From Macrostomum hystrix (taxonomy: Eukaryota; Platyhelminthes; Macrostomidae), in the NCBI GenBank assembly GCA_950097015.1, contig CATNEN010000032.1, positions 248,001 through 312,000 of the forward strand: a DNA stretch of 64,000 nt, given 5' to 3'. Shown here one piece after another: positions 44,180-53,800 of this stretch; position 1 is the first letter of the stretch; every line of letters begins with the position of its first letter. The position numbers and the translations under genes were made by a program. A model generated the notes under the pieces. The model saw only the letters and a list, made by a program, of their open reading frames with translations, made no database searches and was not told the DNA's origin.

Positions 44180-45050
44180 CTAATCCGCATCGCCCTCCGG
44201 CTTGGGCAGGGCGCTGTGATGCCTGTGAGCCTTTTTCTGGCGCCTGGCCTGTCCATCAGACCAAGGCTTGTCGGCTTCGCCATCTCCGTCGGCACCGCAG
44301 TCAATCTGCGATTCTGATTCGTCGGAGTCTCCCGCGCCGGCCTCCAATTCCGTCTGGCTGTCCATCGTCTCCGGGGACACCGCGGCAGCGATGGCTTCCT
44401 CCTCGGACCTGACTGCCAGCCAGCCGACGGCTACACCGCCGCCACCAACCCGATCGGTGATTTCGCTTCGACTAAAATGCCGTCGCCACAGACGGCTCTT
44501 TGACACAGCCGGCGACCGTCGGTACAGCAGTGTCAGCAGCGAGGCCAGCCCGATGACGGCATTCAGCAGCCAATCGCAGCAGCTGGTTGCGCAAGTCGGA
44601 GGCCAGGTAGACTCTCAGTTCGGCGCTGGCATTGTAACTGCGGCCGGCGCCAACAGCATGCAGCACGCACAGGTAGAGCCCCGAATCGGATCTGCTTACA
44701 TTGAAACCAGTCAGGGTGCCATTGAAGGATTGAAATGTTGTCCAATTCGATTTAGGTTTGTCGCCCGATGGGTCTTCGACAGTTGACGGAACTGGCGTAC
44801 CGTCAGGCAGGTGCCAGACCAGATCCAGGTGAGAATGATGGCCAGAAAATTGCAAAGACTCAGAGATTTGACAGTGAATTGTCAGCTGGGAGCCAGCCAG
44901 AAGTGATTGTTGAAACGGATGCGTGCTCAGGGCTCTATGAGACTCCGCCTCCTCCCCTGCTGAGTCGTCCGCCGACGATAGAGACGGCAGCAACAGCAGC
45001 AGCAACAGTACCGATGTGAGCAAAAGTTCAGCTGGGCGATCGATCAGCAT
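44180..45050 (-). CDS. Ig-domain single-pass membrane protein 1, with apparent frameshift
   Basis: The ATG at 45050 opens a signal peptide with a long Leu run (residues 9-21). One Ig domain follows: Cys60, Trp79 in LVWHLPDG and DSGLYLC with Cys128. The domain has several N-x-S/T sites (NWT, NGT, NVS, NAS). In this frame the protein loses sense after ELRVYLA and stops at 44472. In the +1 frame the same DNA gives a membrane segment WLLNAVIGLASLLTLLY, then an acidic and basic tail ending at 44180. No intron of usable size can join the two frames, so a one-base indel near 44590-44610 (real or assembly error) is the simplest reading. As a whole it would be a type I surface receptor or adhesion molecule of about 290 residues. 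The ligand is unknown. Confidence 0.7.
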
Positions 45051-45655
45051 TCACTATTGATTGATCGATTGGCTGCAGATAAATCGAAGACGATACGAGC
45101 GTATGTATTGAAAAAGCTGTCTTTATCTTACGCTTTTCTGGTAGATCGCACCTATCTCTGTCCTTATTTTTATGGAATTATTAACTGTTTTAGAACAAAC
45201 CTTATTCGTATTTAGCTATCACATTACAAAGTTCTTATATTGCTTATTCGTACTTATAGCAGTTTAGAAAGAGGTTAGCAAAATGACCACTTGAAAATTA
45301 ACAAAAATATGAACTGAGTCAGTACGACATCTCATTATATTTTTTTGGAGACCATTAAAAACTCGAGAGACACAGTTAAGTATTTTAAAGGGCAATAAAT
45401 AGAATTTGTTAAAAATAACTTCAAAAAGCCGGAGAAGAGAGACGAATTCGGTCACATGGGGCATGAAATTACTGTGCACAGGGGCTTAAAACTGTTGGTC
45501 AAATCCATAAAATCTTAATAATAACTGTCAGACGGATGGGCCGAGTGTGAAGTTGTTACGGAAGCAAATATTTATAATATCTGCAGTAAGACTACACAGC
45601 TGATCTTGAAACAAAAGAATATTAAAATAAATTTTAAGTAAAAGTTCGCTTATTT
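45051..45655. other. Upstream of Ig gene 1, no gene
   Basis: AT-rich unique sequence containing the presumed promoter. No coding signal is seen. Confidence 0.4.
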
Positions 45656-45659
45656 CAGA

Positions 45660-46215
45660 GAAAATCTGGGGGAATTCCAAACCGAAATTCCAACGAGGAT
45701 TCCAACGAAAATTTCAAGGGAATTCCAACAGAGATTGCGACGGGGATTCCGAAGCGAAATCCGACGGGAATTCCAAAGCGAAATTCCAACAAAGATTCCA
45801 ACGGAAATTTCAAGGGAATTCCAACAGAGATTGCGACGGGGATTCCGAAGGGAAATCCGACGGGAATTCCAAAGCGAAATTCCAAAGAGGATTCCAACGG
45901 AAATTTCAAGGGAATTCCAACGGAGATTGCGACGGGGATTCCAACGGGGATTCCGAAGGTTAATTTGACGGGATTTCTAAAGGGAAATTCTAACGGGGAT
46001 TCCAACGGAAATTTCAAGGGAAATCCAACGGAGATTCCGAAGGGAAATCCGACGGGAATTCCAAAGCGAAATTCCAAAGACGATTCCAACGGAAATTTTA
46101 AGGGAATTCCAACGGAGATTCCGACGGGGATTCTGAAGGGAAATCCGACGGGAATCCCAAAGGGAAATTCTAACGGGGATTCCGAAAGGAAATTCGAACG
46201 AGGATTCTAGTGGCA
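45660..46215 (+). repeat. Degenerate 15-bp minisatellite
   Basis: Short units around GGGAATTCCAACGGGGATTC, mixing AATTCCAA, GATTCCGA, AAATCCGA and AAATTTCAA variants, with longer blocks of about 100 bp repeated. Confidence 0.93.
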
Positions 46216-46855
46216 ATTTTAAGGGAGTTCACTTTTCGAAAGGAAAGAAAGAAAATCATTTTTTGAAAGTTTTTTTTCCACAATTTTTTTTATTTTAGTT
46301 CAGGCGCATTTTAGAATACGCCACATACAAAAATATCTGGTTGATAGATACAGAAAAAACACAGTTAGGCAGGGCAAGATACAGTAGTGAATATAAAAAC
46401 TCAATATAATAATAGCTTTTCTTGAAACTGTGCTTAATTTGTTCGACCAAATCAAGTAGATATTGTTTCCAGCTGTTAAACAAAATACTTAGAAATATAG
46501 AAAAACACTGCAAGAGTGAAGCTGTGATTGTGGTAAGCGATAAAATTGAAAAGATTTCTAATTTCTAAGAAAAATGTAAAAAATCGAATAAATTCCGCAA
46601 CAGAATTGTAGAATTTGAGGAGACAAAAAATTGTTCATGTGGCGAATGAAGCTTTGTTAGAAATCGATGATTTTACTCAGCAAAAAACGCGTTGATTAAA
46701 CAAAAAGTTATCAATTAGACAGAAATTAAGATTGTTACAACAGTATTAATTAGGTTAAAAAATACTTTTCCCAAACTTCATTTTTGTGACAGTTCAATTA
46801 TTTTATAGGAAGAATCTCTTCGTTATTATTATTCATATACAATTCGATATTTACT
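46216..46855. other. AT-rich spacer, no gene
   Basis: Unique AT-rich sequence with poly(T) runs. Short ORFs have no features. Confidence 0.4.
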
Positions 46856-47905
46856 AATTCTATTAATAATTCACAAATTCCATTAATTATTCAAAAATTC
46901 CATTAATTATTCACAAATTCCATTAATTATTCACAAATTCCATTAATTATTCACAAATTCCATTAATTATTCAAAAATTCCATTAATTATTCACAAATTC
47001 CATTAATTATTCACAAATTCCATTAATTATTCACAAATTCCATTAATTATTCACAAATTCCATTAATTATTCACAAATTCCATTAATTATTCACAAATTC
47101 CATTAATTATTCACAAATTCCAATAATGAATCACCAACTCCATTAAAGATTCACCAATTTCATTAATGATTCACAAATTCCATTAATGATTCACCAATTT
47201 CATTAATGATTCACCAATTCCATTAATGATTTACCAATTCCATTAATGATTTACCAATTCCATTAATGATTCACCAATTCCATTAACGATTCACCAATTC
47301 CAAATATGAATCACCAACTCCACTAATGTTCACCAATTCTATAAATAATTCACAAATTCCATTAATGATTCACCAACTCCATTAATGATTTACCAATTCT
47401 ATAAATGATTCACCAATTTCATTAATGATTCACCAATTCCATTAATGATTCACCAATTCCATTAATTATTCACAAATTCCATTAATTATTCACAAATTCC
47501 ATTAATTATTCACCAATTCCAATAATGAATCACCAACTCCACTAATGATTCACCAATTCCAATAATGAATCACCGACTCCATTAATGAATCACCGACTCC
47601 ATTAATGAATCACCGACTCCATTAATGAATCACCGACTCCATTAATGAATCACCGACTCCATTAATGATTCACCAACTCCATTAATGATTCACAAATTTC
47701 ATTAATGATTCACAAATTCCAATAATGAATCACCGACTCCATTAATGATTCACCAATTCCATTAATGATTCACCAATTCCATTAATGATTCACCAATTCC
47801 ATTAATGATTCACCAATTCCATTTATGATTCACCAATTCCAATAATGAATCACCAACTCCATTAATGATTCACCAATTCCATTTATGATTCACCAACTCG
47901 ATTAG
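46856..47905 (+). repeat. 20-bp AT-rich satellite
   Basis: About 52 copies of CATTAATTATTCACAAATTC. Uniform on the left, it changes to CATTAATGATTCACCAATTC and AATAATGAATCACCGACTC forms on the right, with a homogenised block of the CACCGACTC form near 47560-47660. Confidence 0.96.
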
Positions 47906-48170
47906 TGACTTTAACTAAATTTGCGATTTACCGTTTTATGATAAGGTAATTAATTAATTTCATATTTACTTAAATTTATCAGTGATTTATACTTTATACT
48001 TTTATTTAAACTTAATTTATACTAAATTTATACTTAAATTAAAATCAGTGACTTACTAATTAGTTGTGACTTACGAATCCATTAAATTTTATTACATTTT
48101 CCAATTCCGTTCCGAAGTTAAAAGATTCTGATTAATGAATAAGCTTAGCCACCTGTCAATCAATCAGGTG
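47906..48170. other. 3' flank of Ig gene 2
   Basis: AT-rich sequence, the presumed 3' UTR of the minus-strand gene ending at 48171. Confidence 0.35.
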
Positions 48171-48671
48171 TCAAACTATGCCATTAGCAGAGGATCTGCG
48201 CGTGAGCACTAGTGACAGGGTGCACAGTATGGCTACCACAATGGCCAGTCCGCCGTCAATAGAATAGATCACAGCCAGGATGGTGGCATAGGAGGGCATC
48301 TCGTACACCAGCACAGAGGCGGAGGCGGACAAGCCGCAGGCGTCCAGGGTGCAGTTGTACACGCCGGAGTCGCTCAGGCTGGCATTGGAGCAAATCAGGG
48401 TGCCATTAGTAGAGGAGATTCTGGCGTCGGTGACAACCGGCCCGCTTGGCGACACCCAGCTGAGCGCGCCGGCCGAATAGTTGACTGCGCAACCGGACAA
48501 TGGCAGGCTGCAGGTGAGGCTGAATGAGCGGCCAACTCCGGCGGATGTTTGAGTAGCTGACAGGGTGAGGGCCGGCGGGCTGGCTTCCTGGGCCAAGGCC
48601 AGGCCTAACAGCATTATTGTTGCCAGGGAGACTGAGCGACTCCAGGTGAAAATGGACTGATTGGTTGGCAT
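48171..48671 (-). CDS. Ig-domain single-pass membrane protein 2
   Basis: A single exon of 166 residues from the ATG at 48671. A signal peptide (LATIMLLGLALAQEA, about 16-30) precedes one Ig domain with Cys54, Trp72 (GALSWVSP) and DSGVYNC with Cys107. An extra Cys pair (C61 and C112) could form a second disulfide. The N-x-S/T sites are NYS, NGT, NAS and NCT. A membrane helix at about 129-156 (IDGGLAIVVAILCTLSLVL) is followed by a tail of about 10 residues with no signalling motif. It would be a small surface recognition or adhesion protein needing a partner to signal. It lies 3 kb upstream of Ig gene 1 on the same strand, with the same one-domain layout. The two sequences are not close. Confidence 0.8.
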   Translation of the reverse strand: MPTNQSIFTWSRSVSLATIMLLGLALAQEASPPALTLSATQTSAGVGRSFSLTCSLPLSGCAVNYSAGALSWVSPSGPVVTDARISSTNGTLICSNASLSDSGVYNCTLDACGLSASASVLVYEMPSYATILAVIYSIDGGLAIVVAILCTLSLVLTRRSSANGIV

Positions 48672-48821
48672 GGCCAAATCGACTGATAACGCTTGATTAT
48701 ATTCTGTTTATTGTGTTTTAAAACTCGCTGGAAACCATTTGATGCAAAGTTGAATTCGAAGTAACAATTAAACAAAAAAAATTATTATTATAATACACAT
48801 CGGGTTCATTTATTTGGGGCT

Positions 48822-49056
48822 GTCAGTCAGTCAGTCAGTCAGTCAGTCAGTCAGTCAGTCAATCAGTCAGTCAGTCAGTCAGTCAGTCAGTCAGTCAGTC
48901 AGTCAGTCAGTCAGTCAGTCAGTCAGTCAGTCAGTCAGTCAGTCAGTCAGTCAGTCAGTCAGTCAGTCAGTCAGTCAGTCAGTCAGTCAGTCAGTCAGTC
49001 AGTCAGTCAGTCAGTCAGTCAGTCAGTCAGTCAGTCAGTCAGTCAGTCAGTCAGTC
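48822..49056 (+). repeat. (GTCA)n tetranucleotide microsatellite
   Basis: About 58 nearly perfect GTCA repeats with a single AATC interruption near 48860. Confidence 0.98.
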
Positions 49057-49169
49057 ACAGAGCCATAGCTACTTGCTTGAAAGGTACTGGGATGAGAAAA
49101 AGACAAAGAGGGTACATACTCTGAATTACGTATACTCAATGTATACTCAAGAATACGTTGATTGGGAAG

Positions 49170-49378
49170 AGTAAGAAGCAGGGCGGTAGAGTGAGATGTA
49201 GGTTGGGTAGAGTGAGATGCAGGTTGGTTAGATTGAGATGCAGGTTGGGTAGAGTGAGATGTAGGCTGTAGGTTGGGTAGAGTGAGATGCAGGTTGGGTA
49301 GATTGAGATGCAGGTTGGGTAGAGTGAGATGTAGGTTGGGTAGAGTGAGATGTAGGGTGAGTAGGGTGAGAATGGGAC
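49170..49378 (+). repeat. 20-bp minisatellite
   Basis: About 10 copies of GTAGAGTGAGATGCAGGTTG with small variants. Confidence 0.93.
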
Positions 49379-49535
49379 TCACATAGGAGAAGTGCAACAG
49401 CGGATGGAGTTCAGAGGAAGTCAATTCAGAGTCCAAATACACGGAAGCAAAGGCGAAAAAAACCAAATAAAATTTAAAAAATGCTGTAAAATGGCGAAAG
49501 CAAATGCGCTGCAAAATTTATTTTCATATTTCATA

Positions 49536-49781
49536 ACAGCTGCTGTTCTTAACTGCATAACAGCTGCTGTTCTCAACTGCATAACAGCTGCTGTTCTTAA
49601 CTGCATAACAGCTGCTGTTCTCAACTGCATAACAGCTGCTGTTCTCAACTGCATAACAGCTGCTGTTCTCAACTGCATAACAGCTGCTGTTCTTAACTGC
49701 ATAACAGCTGCTGTTCTCAACTGCATAACAGCTGCTGTTCTCAACTGCATAACAGCTGCTGTTCTCAACTGCATAACAGCC
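49536..49781 (+). repeat. 24-bp minisatellite with paired E-boxes
   Basis: About 10 copies of a unit made of AACAGCTGCTGTT plus CTCAACTGCAT. Each unit has a near-palindrome (AACAGC/GCTGTT) and two CANNTG motifs (CAGCTG and CAACTG). Confidence 0.95.
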
Positions 49782-50590
49782 TGTTCTTTAATGCCAGCGA
49801 TATTACTGGAAACAAAAAACCTGATGACGAGGATAACGAAAGCATATGGGAAGTACATCAACACGAACCAAAAAGAGCTACAGAAAACCAAATCTGGACC
49901 AGAGAAATAGACAAGGAAATCATCAAGGAAAATATATAGACTACAATGAACTGTGACGCAGGCATGCAAAACTTACATTTTCAATTCCAAATATTGAAGG
50001 CCAATAACAGATGCAACTTAGCCTATTTTTGGGCTGAGAGAACGCAGACGGAGAAGACACAAAGAGCACCTGGGAAAATGCAATTAGGGGAGTCGACTGA
50101 TACGACACACCTGGCATCGCTACTCACGCTACCACATTGTGAGTGCCGGCAAAGTAGCAGAGTTAGCAGAGTACGAGGAAATTAGTAGCTAGGAGGATGT
50201 CGCTAGGTGGGATAAAATTAGGATAGGGACTCTTAAAACTACAAACTTTAACGAACACGGTACAATTAGCTGCATCTGGGTCCACACGATATGTAGAGAA
50301 AAAGATGAAATCATATTATACAAATATTACTTCTTGGGTCTTGGAGCTGACTAGATTCTGAAATAAAATATATAAACAGGTTGCGCAAGCAGCAAGCTAA
50401 AACACATCACGCGTTTGTACCTCTGGATTATAAGTAAACGCTACTCGATATGTATAGAACATGTTATTCTTTCTCTTAAAAAGCGAACGAGAAGAAAAGA
50501 AGGAGAAAGAAATAACTCGCTAAACTCAGGTGCTTTTCCGAACGAAGCTCGGTGGAAGAGGTGGTAATTAAATAAGGCTAATTGGAATCC
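49782..50590. other. Unique region downstream of wolframin
   Basis: Non-repetitive sequence. ORFs at 49392-49910 and 49946-50185 are array run-through or short frames without features. Confidence 0.4.
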
Positions 50591-50599
50591 TGACCAGAC

Positions 50600-50890
50600 G
50601 CCTGAAAGACTGCTCAACAAATGAGTACAGTATGCTCAGAAACAAATGAGTACAGAATGCTCAACAAATGAGCACAGTATGCATTACAAATGAGTACAGA
50701 GTCTGCTCAAATAATGAGTACAGAGTGCTCAAAATTGAGCATAGTATGCTCAACTATTGAGTGTACTCTCAGTGTGCTCAACTATTGAGTGTACTCGCAG
50801 TGTGCTTAACTATTGAGTGTACTCACAGTGTGCTCAACTATTGAGTGCACTCACAGCGTGCTTAACTATTGAGCACATTGTGCTCAAATA
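50600..50890. repeat. Degenerate array overlapping the wolframin stop codon
   Basis: Units based on TGCTCAAC and AATGAGTACAG on the left, and GTGTGCTCAACTATTGAGTG (about 31-bp period) on the right. The last unit includes the stop codon of the minus-strand wolframin gene (50884-50886). Confidence 0.9.
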
Positions 50891-53800
50891 ATCAGTATAG
50901 GCTGCAGGCAAAACGATACCAGTCGAAAGAACAGTCTTGCCCAGCTCCAATCGTCGTCATCGTCATCGTCGTCGTCAGTATCGTCGTCGACTTTTCCGCC
51001 GCCGGAAGCGGCAGCGGCCGTGGAGCCGCCAGCTGGAGAAGATTTTGACGCGCCGGTTGTCGATTTTCGAGTCTTCGCCGGCCTCAGAGTCCAGACGCAG
51101 TTGCTGCAGTCCAGACTGCGCAGTCGAACCCTGGCCGGATCGGACAGGGTGTCCTCGATGACGCCGGAGAATCTAACCCGATGCCCGGCGGTCAGCAGGC
51201 GAGCCTGGTCTCTCAGACTGGACGGCGCCAGCAGCACAACCTGGGCCTGACTGTTCAAACTGGAATTAGCGTAGCGCAGCTTCGGGCTGATCGCAATGTG
51301 ATAAGTGTGATCATTGTAGTCCTCCAGGTGGCAGTCCTTCTGCTCGGCGAGGGCTTCGCACAGGGCCGGGCCGAACCGAGCCACGGTGGCATTGTCGCAC
51401 ACGTACGGCCGGCCGTAGGTGCAAGCGAATAGGCGATGCAGAAATGCTGGCAAAAATTTTACGAAATCTTTCATCTTATTATCCGTGCGACCAATGGCCA
51501 CGCCACGAACTGTGCCCTGCCAGTAGACTCGAACACCTTCCAGATGGGCGCACACGGCCTGAGCCTCCACGCGATTGTTGTGACAGGACCAGCCGCGCTG
51601 ACAGCACACCTGGTAGATTGGGGAGAATCGGTAGACTGGTAGATTAGGGATAATTGTTAGACTGGTAGATAAGGGATATTTGTTGGACTGTTAGATTGGG
51701 GAGAATAGGTAGACTGATAGATTGGGGAGAATTGGTAAACTGGTAGATTGGGGAGAATAGTTAGACTGGTAGATTTGGGAGAATAGGTAGACTGGTAGAT
51801 TGGGGAGAACTGGTAGACTGGTAGATTTTGGAGAATCGATAGACTGGTAGATTGGGGAGAATCGATAGACTGGTAGATTGGGGAGAATATGTAGACTGGT
51901 AGATTGGGGATAATTGTTAGACTGGTAGATTAGGGAGAATATGTAGACTGGTAGATTGGGGAGAATTGGTAGACTGATAGATTGGGGATAATTGTTAGAC
52001 TGGTAGATTAGGGATATTTGTTGGACTATTAGATTGGGGAGAATTGGTAAACTGGAAGATTGGGGAGAATATGTAGACTGGCAGATTGGGGGAGAATATT
52101 CAGACTGGCAGATTGGGGAGAATCGGTAGACTGGTAGATTAGGGATATTTGTTGGACTGTTAGATTGGGGAGAATTGTTAGACTGGTAGATTAGTGATAA
52201 TTGTTAGACTGGTAGATTGGGGATAATTGTTAGACTGGTAGATTGGGGATAATTATTAGGGGTGTCTAAAGGGGTGTAAAAAGGCAGAGTGGCGGGTGTC
52301 TACGGCAGGCTCACCTGGCTAAACTGCTCATAGCTAAGCGAGGGCAGGTTGGTTCTGGCTGATTCTGTAGCAACTGGCTCAGCCCGCAGCCAGTAAAGTA
52401 CAAACGGAATGAGACAGCAGGCGGTGAAGAAGGCTGCTAGGCAGGCCCTGTACAGAGTGGGATAATCCTGTTTGAGATTAGTCCTACCAATTGTTAATCC
52501 ATTCTGTACACCGTAGATCATTATAACACTAAGCAACAGCAGCAGCAGCAGGCCGCAAGCCTGCCACAGGTAGACAAACAGTGCGGCAGGCGTGTGGGCC
52601 AGTACAACGGCCAGTATGTACAGGCAGAGCAGAGGCAGCCAGGCAAACGCCAACCCGATGCCGCTAGCCAATCGGAGAACGCCGCCAATGGTGGCCTCCG
52701 GGGCGAACAGTAGGCCGAAGTGCCACCAGGCGCCGGCTAGGAGGCAGGGCACAGCAGAGCGGCACGGCAGCAGGCTGGCTAAGCAGGCCAGGGAGGCCAG
52801 CTTGGCCGCAGCCGGCAGGCTCAGCGACAGCCGCACCGCCGACTGGTGAGCGAGGCCGGTCCATTGGGGCAAAGGTAGAGCGGCGGCGGGTGCCACAGTC
52901 CAGGCCAGCCAGCTGGGCAGGCGATCGGCCGGGGAGTCGGAGGAGCCGCTGAGCATTGCGGGCAGGCCGGAGTAGAGGCTGGCTAGAAGGAAGGCCAGCT
53001 TTGTCCATCTGAGGAGGGGGAGGGAGATTAGGATGACTGAAATTTAAGGGAAATGGGGATAATTATTAGAGATGTGACAAATCAAATGGATAATGGCATA
53101 TCAGGGAGAAGGGGATAATGAAGGATCTGGCATATGATGATAATGGCAGATATGAGAGATAGAATAATGGGGGATCTAAGAGATTAGATAATGAGAGATC
53201 TGCAAGATGGGGACAATGGAAGATCTGAGAGATTGCATAATGGGAGATTTTAGAGATTAGATAATGAGAGATCTGATAGATAGGGACAATGGAAGATCTG
53301 AGAGATTGCATAATGGGAGATCTGAGAGATTGCATAATGGGAGATCTGAGAGATTGAATATTGGCAGATCTGGGATGAGGAATAAAGTACTGTTCATTTA
53401 AAATATTTCTGTGGTACATGATTCGCTAGAAACCAGCACTATTAAAACACTCAAATTCTTGTTTTCTGTATCGCCCAAAATATTCAACAATCGCCATGAA
53501 AATCCGGAATACTGGCTAAAATTTTCCGCTCCACACGATGAAACAACTACCAGAATCACAAAAACATCGGCATCGTCAAGATTTTCAACGATTCTCGTCG
53601 GGATGTCTGATGGCAAAAACCACAATTTTCGCATAATTTTGCAAGGAATAGTTTTTTGCTAACAAAATTCCATTGTTATATTGTTAATTTTAATATTACG
53701 AGATTATTAATATTGTTGTCCTTGTCACCAGGGTCGTTGGGAGAAGACCCAAAATTGAAAAAAAGCGATTAAATATGAACGAATTAACAATGAAATGCAT

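Noticed and set aside
45655-46216. ORFs on both strands with GIPVGF or GNPTGIPK repeats
   Set aside because: Translation of the 15-bp array at 45.7-46.2 kb.
48814-49068. ORF with SVSQ repeats
   Set aside because: Translation of the GTCA microsatellite.
53398-53662. Overlapping ORFs of about 80 codons in wolframin intron 2
   Set aside because: Both strands are open over the same stretch, neither has a recognisable feature, and the wolframin exons join correctly without them.
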